Part shown: one piece after another, positions 45,621 through 56,668 of the stretch
How positions within the stretch are numbered: the first letter of the stretch is position 1
Layout of the letters: every line of letters begins with the position of its first letter
Assembly: GCA_029582165.1 (NCBI GenBank)
Contig: CM055869.1
Span: forward strand, 56,865,518-56,929,517
DNA from: Portulaca oleracea
Taxonomy: Eukaryota; Streptophyta; Magnoliopsida; Caryophyllales; Portulacaceae
Reading direction: 5' to 3'
DNA length: 64,000 nt
Notes under the pieces: model-generated
Told to the model about the DNA's origin: nothing
Seen by the model: the letters and a program-made list of their open reading frames with translations, nothing else
The model's database searches: none
Made by a program: the position numbers and the translations under genes

Positions 45621-46890
45621 TAGACCTGGCAATCGGATGGATCGGATGGATCGGATTAGCTCGGATTCGGATTTTTCGGATCGGCCGTACTCTAGTTCGG
45701 ATGGGGTTCGGGTTCGGATTGACTCGGATGTGTTTTGTCGGGTTCGGACCGGGTTTAATCGGATTGTAATGCTCGGGTGGGATTCGGGTTCGGATTGACT
45801 CGGACGGGTTTTTGTCGGGTTCGGATTGACTCGGATGGGTTCTGTCGGTTTCGGATCGGAATATGACCGGTTTTGCTCGGATCAGGATCTTCTGGTTATA
45901 GTTGGATCTGGTGGCGTTCGGGTTCAAATTCACTCGGATGGGTTTTTGCCGGGTTTGGATCGGATTAGGACTGAGTTTGATCGGATCGAGATCTTCGGGT
46001 TGTTTTCGGATCGAACCAAATTCGGATCTAAATTTATAATATTGGGTAAACAATCTAAACATGTCATATGCACCGAAGTAATGAAATTAGTCTATAATTT
46101 TATGCCAATTACACATACCTTGTTTGAAAAATTTGTAGTTTAGATATAGTGGTTGTGGATTGGCTAATGGTTTCGAAATCACGTCTACTAAGCTCTAAAT
46201 TCAGAATTCAAAAATCAAAATATATAATTTATAAGTGAAAGGTAATCATCACAATTTACAAAAATCCAACTTAAAAGTAAAGTTGAATTATATAATTTAT
46301 AAATTATAATGGTACCGTACATTTTTTATTCTAATTGGTCGAATTATAATTGGGTCGGCTTAGTTTGGTTCTATTTCGAGTCGAATGTGCGTCGAGCCGG
46401 GTGAAACTCCATTCAAGCAATTTTCGAATTCGGGTTAAATCAAATTTGACTCGGGTCGGATGCAACTTGAATAAGATAAAATTTGGTTCGGGGAATTTTC
46501 AGATTCTGGTTAAATCATATTTGGCTTGGCTCGGGTCAGATAAAATTCAATTCGGGCAAATTCGGATTCTGGTTAACTCGGATTTGGCAGTGCTCGGGTC
46601 GGGTTCAGATCGGATCAAATTATTTCGGATGCGGCTCGAGTCAGGTAAAAATCAGTTCGGGCAATTTCGGATTCAGGTTAACTCGGATTTGGCCATGCTC
46701 GGATCGGGTTCGGATCGGATCGGATTATTTCAGATCTCTTTCTTATTCGGTAAAATTCGGGTTGAGATTCAGATTGGATTCGGGGTCAGATTATCTCCGG
46801 GTTCGGATCATCCATTTTGATGTCGTATCGGATTCAGATTCAGATTTTTCGGATCGAATTTCGGATCTCGGATCAGCTTTGCCAAGTCTA
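45621..46890. mobile_element. Non-autonomous hAT element
   Basis: The terminal inverted repeats are tagacctggcaa and ttgccaagtcta (one mismatch). An 8-bp target duplication is ggtagata (45613-45620) and ggtagaca (46891-46898). Both are hAT features. The interior near each end is a dense run of tcggattcgg-like words, which produces spurious Arg/Asn-rich frames. The middle (46040-46330) is AT-rich. No transposase. Confidence 0.82.
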
Positions 46891-49282
46891 GGTAGACATG
46901 AGTAAGGCGTACGATCGAGTTGAGTGGGATTTTTTGGAGCTTATTATGCGGGAGATGGAGTTCCCACAGAAATGACAGATTTGATCATGGAATGCGTATG
47001 TACAGTAACCTACACGTTCTGCATCAATGGTGAAAGGGTGGGGTTTTTGAAACCGGAGAGGGGTTTAAGACAGGGTGATCTGATGTCACCTTACCTTTTT
47101 TTACTCGTGGCGGAAGGTCTCAATTCGCTTATCCAGGGCGCAGTCAGTAAGGGGCAATGGAAAGGGGTAAGGATATGTAGAGGTGGTCCTTCTATAACCC
47201 ACCTCTTATTCGCCGATGATAGTATTTTCTTTCTGAAAGCGAATGAGAGGGACGCTCAGGTTTTGCAACAGATCCTGAAGGAGTATGAGTTAATGTCTGG
47301 TCAACAAATAAATTTAGAGAAATCAAAGGTGTTTTTTAGTGCGAATGTGGGGGGAAAGGCGAAAAGAAGATATTCTCAGTCACTTGAGAATGGAGGAAAT
47401 GAAGCCAAAAAAAAAAAAGTATCTCGGGCAGCCTCTTATTGTGGGACGTTCAAAGAAAGTGATCTTTGAAGATTTAAAGAAGAAAATATGGGCACGGGTT
47501 AATGGCTGGAAAGAGAAATTTCTATCACAAGCGGGGCGAGAAGTTCTCATTAAAGCAGTTATCCAAGCCATACCAACATATGCGATGAGTATCTTCAAAC
47601 TTCCTTTATCTTTTCTTGAAGAAGTGCAAGGCATGATTAGTAACTTTTGGTGGAAAGGGAGAGCTGACAGAAGGGGTATTCAATGGTTGAAGTGGAGTAA
47701 GATGTGTATCCGAAAAGATAGAGGAGGGATGGGTTTTAGAAGTCTCAAGGATTTTAATCTAGCCCTGCTGGCTAAGCAAGCTTACAGGTTATTAACAAAC
47801 CAAGATTCCTTGGCCAACAAAGTTTTGAAGGCACGTTATTTCCCCAGGGGCAGCCTGCTTGAAGCGAAGTTTGGTTTTAATCCAAGCTACGTGCGGAGAA
47901 GTGTGTTAGAGGGGAGAGATCTCTTGGTGAAGGGTCTAGGGTGGAATATTAGAAATGGAGAAAGCATTAGTGTGTGGAGGGAAAAGTGGGTTGTAGTTGA
48001 GGGTTCCTTCTTTGTGGGGAATCCGAGAGAAGGGCAGGGGAGTTGGAAAGTTAAAGATTTGTTTAAGGAGGGGGATACGAATATCTGGGATGAAGAGAAG
48101 CTGGAGAGTGCCTTTTCGGGGGAGACCATTAAAGCGATTAAATCAACCCCAATCCCTACCACTAAAGTTGCAGATCAAGTGAGGTGGTTATATACTAAAG
48201 ATGGAGAATATACTGTGAAAAGTGGCTACCATCTAGCAGTGAGTACAACAGAAGAGTCCCAATCACAAGATCAAGATGCGAAGCTTTGGAAGCTGATCTG
48301 GAATTTGAATGTGCATCCAAAGGTAAAAAACTTTCTATGGCGATTTGCTAGAAGTGTCTTGCCAACTCTGGCCAAGCTACATAAAAAGCAAAGTGTGGAG
48401 TTCAGTTGGTGTCCAATCTGCAGGTTGGCTGAGGAGAACCAGAAGCATGTCTTCTTTGAGTGTAAATGGATAAAAAAGGTGTGGGAACATTTGGGATTGA
48501 CTGAGGTGAAGGACATTCATGGGATAAGCAGTGAAGATTGGGTGTGGAATATGTTTTAAAAGCTGGAAATCTCTAGAGCTGAGTTGTGTGGCTATGGATT
48601 GTGGAGTATTTGGTGGGCTCGAAATGAAGATACAGCCAAGGTCCGACGAGTTGATTCGCAGCTTGTTGCTGAGAGAGCCTTGAGCAATTTTGTGGAGTTT
48701 GAGCAGCTGGAAGAAAAAAGGAAGCAGCCTGAGAGTCGATTTATTATGCACACTTGGAGTGGAGCAGACAGACATATCACCGTTGTGAATTGCGATGATG
48801 CTGTGGACTGTCAAGAAGGAAGGGTAGCTTTTGGGTGTGTGGCGAGAGATGGAAAGGGGGCCTTCCAATGGGCAGTGGTGAAGAAATTGGATGTCAGCTG
48901 GTCGGCGGAGTTTATGGAGCTGAAGGCAGTAGACTTAATCCTTGAAATATGCAGAGCAAAGGGTGTGAGGATAGGGGTGATTGAGAGTGATGCTCAAGGT
49001 GTGGTACAATTATTGAACTTAAAAAACCCTGGCAGAAGAAGCTATGCTTTGGAGGCCCAAGCAGTTTTGGACAAGTGGGAGGCAAGCCCAATTAGAAGCA
49101 TAAAATGGGTCCGGAGATCGGCGAATATGGTAGCCCATAGATTGGTTACCTGGGCTCTGTATAATGGGCCGAATTTTTTTAGTTTTGATGCTCCACCTTC
49201 TATTTTGATGGATGTAATTGTTGAGGATATTCTGAATTTGGAGGAATGAAATTAGCCCGTTTTGGATTTTACAAAAAAAATA
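46891..49282 (+). pseudogene. L1-clade LINE ORF2, segment 3: RT end, zf-RVT, RNase H
   Basis: Reads on from segment 2: DMSKAYDRVEWD, GLRQGDLMSPYLF, LLFADDSIFF (catalytic FADD), KKYLGQPLIVGRSKK, AGREVLIKAVIQAIPTYAMS. Then a zinc-finger RVT block (WCPICRLAEENQKHVFFECK) and a C-terminal RNase H (GRVAFGCVARDGKG, WSAEFMELKAV, IESDAQGVVQLL, WVRRSANMVAHRL), ending at 49249. Lesions are a frameshift near 47360 and a single in-frame TAA at 48557-48559. A short A-run (49272-49280) closes the element. Its decay is mild compared with the LINE relics nearby, so it is younger. Against the empty paralogue at 62040-62125, about 80 bp of target were lost on insertion. Confidence 0.9.
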
Positions 49283-49415
49283 GTGCATATCTATAGTGTC
49301 ATATTCAATGCTAGTGAATGGTTTAACATATGGATTCTTCAAGCCCTCATGGAGCATGAGATAGCGAAATCTATTATCTCTATATATGTTTATCTTATGC
49401 ATGAATGTTTTAAGT

Positions 49416-49967
49416 GTTTGCATTTTGGACCCCGAAGTATATGGTAATTTATTTTTTGAACCCTTGGTTTTATTATTTATTTTTGAACCCTAATGCTTAT
49501 GGGTTGAATAAAAAAATACCTTAAATTTTGTAGGTTGAAAAAAAAAGTTTGTGTACTGTTTTTCTTTTTCTTCCCATGTTTGAATTTGTCTCCCGATTAA
49601 CGTCAAACTTCAGGACTAAGATTAAAACTAATATTAAAGTTGTAATACACCTCTCTTATATATATTCATGCCGGAACAACTTAGACCCCGGTTACTTCAG
49701 GGTTCGTTCCGACATGAATACACAAGGTGTATTATAGCTTTAATGTTAGTTTTAACCTTAATTCCTGAAATTTGACACTAATCAGAAGATAAATGCAAAC
49801 ATGAGAAGAAAAAGAAAAATAGTACATGAGCCTTTTTTTCAACCTACAAATTATAAGGTTTTTTTTTATTCAACCCATAAACTTTAGGGTCCAAAAAGTA
49901 AATAATAAAACTAAAGGTTCAAAAAATAAATTACCCTAAATTTTAGGGTCCAAAATGCAAAAAACCC
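49416..49967. mobile_element. Foldback (hairpin) element, copy 2
   Basis: A 552-bp near-palindrome from gtttgcattttggacccc to gcaaaaaaccc. The flanks agt (49413-49415 and 49968-49970) and the empty sites at 27435 and 30045 (ttttaagttactttcttga) define the insertion and a 3-bp target duplication. Confidence 0.85.
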
Positions 49968-50117
49968 AGTTACTTTCTTGAATTAAAGTCAAATAAGCTG
50001 AAGTATGGATTAGGAATCAAATTAGCTCCAAATACGATAAGAATTCTTTGCTTCTTTCTTGGGTACTATTGACAAAGAGTTGGTATTGCACTGGAATTTA
50101 CTGACAAGGCTTGAGGA

Positions 50118-50290
50118 TGTTAGAGTATAAAACTATTTTTGGGACTTCAACCATCGGTAAGATTTTGGTTGAGATGGTTTCACATTGTATCAGAGCCAAA
50201 CCTGAGCAAGAGGTCTCAAGTTCGAATCTCAGCATCCCCCATATTGATTTGCACAAGGTAGTTTAAGCTTTTGGTTGAGATGGTTCCACA
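50118..50290. mobile_element. Miniature LTR-element remnant with primer-site-like motif
   Basis: A 173-bp insertion relative to 30190-30215, flanked by gagga and gaaga. It begins tgttagagtataaaac. Both 5' and 3' parts contain ttttggttgagatggttycaca. After the first copy comes tgtatcagagcc, one base from the initiator-Met primer-binding consensus, then a tRNA B-box-like aagttcgaatctc. A second copy is at 62956-63128. It looks like a very small, partly deleted TRIM. A tRNA-derived SINE is the alternative. Confidence 0.5.
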
Positions 50291-51425
50291 GAAGAAAGTA
50301 AGGCAGGTTTTGACTTGCAGTACACAAATTGACAACCCTCCATTTTATAGATTGCAAAACAATATTTGCAATCTTCTTTTGCAGCTCAAAAATGACTTTT
50401 TTCTGTGGTTCCAAATGGACCACACAACTGAAAACCAAGAATTTATCCACATGGTTTTCCTGTAGTCCTTAAAGGCTTCGATTGTTGGACCATCTGACTT
50501 CACAATCTCCCTAATGTCGCCCCAAGGACTTGAACTTTGAAGGTAATTTTCCCTCATCCACATTGTGAATTGTTTTAATTACTCTTCCCCACAAAGATCA
50601 ATCATTCGACCCATACCTCCACCACCATTTCATCAATAAACATGTCTTCTTCATTAGAATGTCACCAACTCGTAAACCACCCTGCTCCTTTGGCTTCTTG
50701 ACTATGTATCAACACACTAAAGCATTAAGTATACCATCATCGGTTTCACCCTACGAAAATCTCCTTTGAAGCTTTATGATTAATTTCCTTAGCCACATAT
50801 TTAGGTATTTCAAATAGCGATCGATAAGTAGTGGGAAGGCTATTCAACACAGATTTTAAAAAAACTAACCTTCCAGCTCTTGATAATGTATCGGCCTTCC
50901 AACACTTTAGCTTCGCTTGCAATTTCTGAATGATAGGATTTCATGTAACCTTCCTTCACATGAAGCCCAAGTAATTTATAGGAAGATCGATCGATTTGCA
51001 TTGTAATTTCTTTGTCACCCTCTTCTTCCATTGAGCAATCTTGTCAAATACCACTACTCCACTAGACTTGATTTTTCAAATTTCACGACCAGACCAGTAA
51101 AAGCCTCAAAAAGTCTGCAACATGGCCTTTATGTTAATTAAGTCTTCTTTTGCGACCCTTGAAAAATTCAGGGTGTCATTTACAAGCTGTAAGTGAGACA
51201 CCCTTATCTTTTTCCTCCCAATTTCCAACTCATGCCAACGCTTCTTTTTTATCCCTTTGAGCATCAATTTATTCAACCATAATGACAAAGAGAAAAAGGG
51301 AAAGTGAATCACCTTGTCTAAGCTCCTTCTCCATTCGAAAAGGGTTTTGTCAGAGCACCATTTATTAGGATCGACAAACGAGCAGTTTTGATGCAGTTGT
51401 TGATCCACTGCGTCCACAAACATAT
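50291..51425 (-). pseudogene. Decayed L1-type LINE fragment, copy c
   Basis: Homologous to copy b. Readable minus-strand blocks are FSLSLWLNKLMLKGIKKKRW, RVSHLQLVNDTLNF (catalytic Asp region changed to VND) and VVWSIWNHRKKSFLSCKRR. Many lesions. Confidence 0.8.
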
Positions 51426-51638
51426 TTCCGAATCAGCTCTAAAACATACTATAATAAGTTGTTTAAATACAATATCTTCTTTTATATATGTGTATATTTG
51501 TATTCATGTGTGTATGAGGATAAACCGTCATCCTGGCTCATCCTGCCTTATGTTATGGGAAAAATTTAACCCATTGCTACCCATTTTTCTTACTTGAATT
51601 GAAAGGTGGGAAATTATAAATAAAAGAAAACTCTAACT

Positions 51639-52309
51639 TGTTGGGGAGATCAAAGGGGGAGCTCACTTCAACAATGACCCATGGTACACAAGTTAAGTGA
51701 GGTTCCATCTTAAAACCAGTTGGTGTTAAGAGGAATAGCCCACTTGACTTATATACCATGTCATTTCTCTTTATTTTTCCGATGTGGGACATTTTTACTC
51801 ATGGGTGAATCCCAACAATCTCCCCTTTCACACATGAGTCTCTCCCCCTTGATCGGAAGCCTCTTTTTGCCAAAGATTTCAAGTCACCATCAGAAGCCCA
51901 TCATAGTCGCACCTTATTCTACAAAGTCGCACCCTACTCCACCCGATTCTCATGCCACGAATCTGTCTCAAGAGTCCCAGTCGCACCTTACTCCACCCAA
52001 GTCTCATGTCGCCACTCTGCGCATTCAGGAGACCCAGCCGTGCACGCGTCATGGTCCCTACTCCTGTCGATGATGATCTTCCTGCACCTTGCATGCGCCC
52101 AGCCGAACGAGGCTCTGATACCACTTGTTGGAGAGATCCAATGGGCCGGGGAACTCACTTCAACCGAGACCTGTGGTACACAAGTTAAGTGAGGTTCCAT
52201 CTTAAAACCAATTGGTGTTAAGAGGAGTATCCCACTTGACTTATATACCATGTCCTTTCTCTTTATTTTTCCAATGTGGGACATTTTTACTCATGGGTGA
52301 ATCCCAACA
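51639..52309 (-). mobile_element. TRIM (miniature LTR retrotransposon)
   Basis: 671 bp. LTRs are 51639-51817 (179 bp) and 52126-52309 (184 bp), both tgttgg...cccaaca. The primer-binding site tggtatcagagcctcg is on the minus strand at 52108-52123, and a purine-rich aaaggggagat sits at the other LTR, so the element is minus-strand. The internal part (about 308 bp) has an imperfect repeat (agtcgcaccttactccaccc) and no gag or pol. Flanks are taact and taacc. The empty site ctctaaccataag is at 32409, showing taacc as the target. Confidence 0.85.
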
Positions 52310-52427
52310 TAACCAAAAGATAGAGCTTTAGAAAGGTTTACTGATGCACCATGATAACAAAACTTGTTTAAAATTTAATTATCTATAAGGAGATTTTTTG
52401 TTAATTTACATTTTTTTATTGATAATA

Positions 52428-52532
52428 CTTCCAAATACTTTTAGGGCAATATATATTACATACACAAAAAAGAATGTAATAACACATGCTTCGAGTGTAT
52501 ATAATATATATTGCCCTAAAAGTATTTGAAAG
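52428..52532. repeat. 31-bp-arm inverted repeat
   Basis: Arms ttttagggcaatatatatta and taatatatattgccctaaaa (inner 20 bp perfect) around a 43-nt loop. Absent at the paralogous place near 33190, so it is probably a small MITE. Confidence 0.65.
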
Positions 52533-52595
52533 CTTCATCATAAGGTGTTGACAAGTTGACTATTATAACTATATAAATGGATTTTATTTGATTTA

Positions 52596-52775
52596 GGCTC
52601 CATTCTTTTGTGCGTTAACGCAACTAACCGCAACGCAAATTACTGCAATTTACCACAACTACCGCAAATTATCATTACATTTTTACTATTTCCACTGCAA
52701 CTTACCGCAATCTACTGCAACTTACCGCAATCTACCGCAACGCAACACAAATTAAACGCACAAAAGAATGGTGCC
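52596..52775. mobile_element. Harbinger/Tourist-type MITE (180 bp)
   Basis: 21-bp TIRs (ggctccattcttttgtgcgt and its near-perfect complement), TTA target duplication (52593-52595 and 52776-52778), and a precise empty site near 33275. The interior is a series of aacttaccgcaatctaccgc repeats. No coding capacity. Confidence 0.85.
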
Positions 52776-52930
52776 TTATTTTTATAGGTTTTCTCTTTGA
52801 AATAAATTGTAACCCCACTAAAGAAGGGGGAGGGGGGATTAACATTCTAATTTTATTACTTGTTATGCTAGAATTTAGGCAATAAAATTGCATTACCATA
52901 CCTTCTCTTCTTATGACACAAATTTTTCAA

Positions 52931-52940
52931 TATATATAAA
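52931..52940 (+). promoter_or_regulatory. TATA box of RALF-like gene at 53119
   Basis: tatatataaa, same position relative to the ATG as at 33431. Confidence 0.6.
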
Positions 52941-53015
52941 CACCACAATGATATTCACTCCAATCAATAATCTCCAATCAAACATTTTCCTATTTGAACT
53001 TTACATTAGGGGAGC

Positions 53016-53062
53016 AAAAGGAACAAGAAGCATTTAATTTTCCATAGCTTCTTGTTCCTTTT
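53016..53062 (+). promoter_or_regulatory. Perfect 16-bp inverted repeat in RALF leader (53119 gene)
   Basis: Identical arms and loop to 33516-33562. Confidence 0.8.
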
Positions 53063-53118
53063 AATCCCATAATTAATTACAAGTTAATTCTCCCACATCA
53101 AATCAAAAGTTAGCTAGC

Positions 53119-53361
53119 ATGGCAAGTACTTGCGCCCAGAAAATCACATTCGTGCTAATTGGGTTGCTCTTAATTTCCTCGTCTTTAATGGTGATTGAAG
53201 CCACAGAAAATGGTACAGGAAGGAAGTTATTAAATAATGTGATTGATTATGATGCAATCCACAAGGGAAATAGGATCCCAGGAAAAGCACCAAAATTGCC
53301 TTCACCTGCTAATGAATATAGCCGACCATGCAGCAAAATTAACCGTTGTGACCGTTCCTAA
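53119..53361 (+). CDS. RALF-like secreted peptide precursor (80 aa), recent duplicate
   Basis: A near-copy of the 33619 gene with three residue changes: Phe to Leu in the signal peptide, Ile to Thr before GRKLL, and Pro to Ser in the Pro-rich segment. The signal peptide, GRKLLNN, VIDY and C-terminal NEYSRPCSKINRCDRS with Cys71 and Cys77 are unchanged. Promoter, leader hairpin and 3' flank are also duplicated almost unchanged, so it is likely expressed in the same way if either is. The upstream sequence differs from unit b by a TRIM and a MITE, which could alter distal regulation. Confidence 0.88.
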   Translation: MASTCAQKITFVLIGLLLISSSLMVIEATENGTGRKLLNNVIDYDAIHKGNRIPGKAPKLPSPANEYSRPCSKINRCDRS

Positions 53362-54733
53362 TTAAGCTCATGGTTGTTTAAGATTTGGGGGGACAAAATG
53401 GTTTGTTTGGAGGGTTTGTGGGTTAGGGTTTGTTTCCTTTGATTGTATTATTGTAAGCTAACTTTTGGCACTTGTGGAAGTTGTTAATTAATGAAATGCT
53501 TGATGGATTATAATAAACCTTTGAGAACTACATTCCTCCATCTTTTTTTACTTTTTACTTCAATTTGTTTATACACTTTTGTTGGAATCCATACCTATGC
53601 ACTCACTTTTGCTCAAATCATATTAAATATTTTCACTTTTGTAAAATCATTTTTACCCCTTTGCCAACACATTGACTCCTCATTTTATTTTTGGTGGTTA
53701 ATTGAGTTTGTTTTTAATGATCATAGTATTACCAACCTAAATACTATATTTACTAATTCAAAATGATGAGTAAATATCTCATTTCTCAAAAAATGATCGC
53801 ACAAACGATGTAAATATATTCATGGATGACCCATCAAATTAACCATCCTTAAGGCGTTAACCTTTGGAGAAATCTTAATTGATTTTATCCAAGATGGTTT
53901 GTGGTGTCATCCATGGATACATTTGTCTAGTATTCATGCATCTCTCAAGCATAAAAGTAAAAATAGTAATTGCAGTGACAAAATTAGTTGTCATGGCGCA
54001 AATATTAATATTACAAAGGTAAATGATAGAAATAATCTTCAACAACGAGCGCGCTTAAAATGAATTCAATAAAGTGGGATATATGTATGTATCCCCTTTT
54101 TAGTGTACAAACTAATCATTCCAACATTATTGGGTCAATCTATCTTAAAAACTACGACGATGATTTCACATTAAACATTTATTAAACATCTTATCTAGCA
54201 TAAAAACTATATTATTATTATTCACTTTTTTAGAATGGAAGTTAATCTACTAATTGAATCTTATAAATATAATATCACGTTTGAAGTGTATAAAATTATA
54301 TTTTTATATATCCATAATGTTCCAAATTATACTTTTAATTTGGTGGACATTCTAACACTATGATCGAGCCAATCTTGGTAATTAGAAAAGAAATATATCA
54401 ATATCGATCATATTAATATCAGAAAAAATTTATAGTGATTGTCAACCATGACAATCACCACAATAAAAGCAATGTTTATCCATACATATGTTAATTTTTA
54501 TTTTCGCCATTCATTTTTTTATTTAGTACAACATTATAAAATATATTTTATTAGTTAAAATTTTTTACGAATTTTTTAAAATTTAAATATTAACTCTAAG
54601 TTTTAGCCTTGTAATAAACATATTTTGAAAAGTATTTATTTTTATTTATTTAAAAATAAATTTAAATGTAAAAAAATATATTATACAATTTATATTAATT
54701 AAAAAAACTAATAATGAAGATAAAATTTGGCAC
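53362..54733. other. 3' flank of RALF-like gene, duplicate of 33862-35235
   Basis: Non-coding and nearly the same as unit b, including the inverted repeat gtgattgtca-acca-tgacaatcac near 54436. It ends at the LTR element inserted at 54739. Confidence 0.7.
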
Positions 54734-54738
54734 ATGTA

Positions 54739-56612
54739 TGTTCGGTCTCGTTCCGAGCCGATTTCTTCTCTTTTATAGGGTATTTTTGCTTGTCTTTAAT
54801 AATTATTTTAGTAGTTTTATTATGTTTTACTCTTTTATTAGATTTTATAGCATTTTATTATTTTTGTTATTATGATTGTTAAATATGAAACAAAAATATA
54901 AATATTAGAAATAAAAATCAAAACCTTTCCTAATTCTAATCCTATTCCTAATTACCAGCCCAAATTCCCCATTTTTCCTTCCCCCTTAATCGGCCCATTT
55001 AACCCAGCCCAAGCCTATTACCTCTGCCCGTTAACCCGCCTTGCCAGTACCCAAACCTTTTTACCCACGCCCCACTTCCCCTCTTCACCGAGCCAAACAA
55101 AACCCATCACAAACCCTAATCCATATCATTTTCCCCCTTTTCCCCTCATTCCCTTCTTCGTCCTTTTTGGCCCTCTCCTCTCTGGTTCTCTTTCTCTCAA
55201 TTGCGCCAAACAGCCCTGACGAACAGAAGCACCCCACCTCCATTTTCTCAGTCTCGAAACTCCTTCTCTCCGCTTCTCGAACTCATCTCTCTTCTCATCT
55301 CCCTCTCTCTTCTCTTCCCTTTGCTATTTTCGCGATAAATTCAATATCTCTCACTCATTCTCTTTCTCTTGTGCAGATTAGTTGATAACCAACGAAGATG
55401 AGCAGCAAGCACCATCGACATACTCATCTAACTGTCAAAACGTATCTACACCGTCCAAGATTGAAGAATCGATTGCTGAGAATTGAAGGAGAGAATCGAT
55501 TTCGACTATAAAAGGGGAAGAAGAGAGCCGTTCGAGGGAATCAATGGTAGATTCTGGGAGTGACGCCCCAAGAGCCTCCATTTAGGGTTAGAATTAGATT
55601 TTAGGTTTATTCATGTTTATTTCAAGCTTTAAATTCCTGTTTTGAATCTTTATTTTCAGTTTCCTTTCAATCGATTTTGGGTTGTTCTTGGATGTTTTCG
55701 AATTGTTAATTTTCTGGGTTGAAATTGTATTCGGTTCTTGATTTTGTTTGAATGTTCGTATTGAATTTATGCTTGTTGGTATTTTGATCCGGATTCGATT
55801 GGTATTGGATTTCAAATTAAATGCAGTATTTGTTCTGTTTTTTGTTGCTCGATTTTCTTCTCGTCACTCTGTCTCCGTTTTCTCTCATATTATTTCTCCT
55901 GTTTTCGATCTGGGTAATAGGGATTTAGATCTTGTTTCGGTCAGTAGTGTTTTGATTAGGAAGTTGGTATTGTTTTTCGTTTGGGTTGTTTAGGAGCAGA
56001 TTAGAGAGTAGGGTTAGGTAGTAGTTTAGTTTTTCCTTTCTTCTTGTTCTGTCTTAGGTAATATAGTCATTAGGTTTTCATTAGTCATATTGTGAGTCTA
56101 GGGTTGTTATGATCAATTACTAGGGTTCTGTCTAGGTTTTGTTTTCAGTGAAATTTCCTAAGGTTTTTGTTAGAATTAGCCACATCCAATCAAACTTTTA
56201 GTGAGGAGGAGGGCTAAGGGTCACAAATTCCACTCTCAAGTGGGGATTTGGGGATTCTTAGTAATCCAATTCATGATTTCTTGTTTGTTCGGGGGAAATC
56301 CAAGTCGATTGAAGATTAGTGAAGAATTTAGTTCATCGAGGGTATAGTCTCTTGTCTCTAATTTCATTATTAGTTGTAGTTTTATTGTCTTCTTATTCCT
56401 TGTTCTTAATTGATTTATTTGATTTCATGCTTTTAATTGCTTTCTTTGATTCATGCCTAGGTTAGATTTAATTGTTTCCCTTTACATTATTTATTGTTTT
56501 CCGCATTGAGAAAAACCCCTCTACACAAGCCTATTACCTTAATCAAGCCTCACACCCATCCCTGTGGACCGACAACCTTAACTCATAAAACCACAAAAAT
56601 TATAACCGAACA
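54739..56612 (+). repeat. 5' LTR of the gag-only element
   Basis: 1874 bp, starting tgttcggtctcg and ending accgaaca. The TATA box tataaaag is at 55507-55514. A pyrimidine-rich leader-like tract is at 55090-55370. A 114-codon frame inside (55041-55385) is low-complexity and not credible as a gene. Confidence 0.9.
55507..55514 (+). promoter_or_regulatory. TATA box in 5' LTR of the gag-only element
   Basis: tataaaag followed by gggaagaag. The copy in the 3' LTR is near 60914. Confidence 0.55.
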
Positions 56613-56613
56613 A

Positions 56614-56614
56614 T

Positions 56615-56633
<19 letters not shown>
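56614..56633 (+). other. Probable primer-binding site, diverged
   Basis: Begins tggcg one base after the LTR end, as expected, then runs on as gtgtgtacaaaggg, which I cannot match to a tRNA. Confidence 0.35.

Positions 56634-56668
<35 letters not shown>

Noticed and set aside
45565..46062. 165-codon minus-strand and overlapping plus-strand frames
   Set aside because: They come from tcggattcgg repeats of the hAT element; composition is repetitive and no domain is visible.
55041..55385. 114-codon frame in the gag-only element's LTR, Leu/Ser/Pro-rich
   Set aside because: Pyrimidine-rich leader-like DNA upstream of the TATA box, present in the LTR; it reads as low-complexity and single-base changes alter it in the other LTR.
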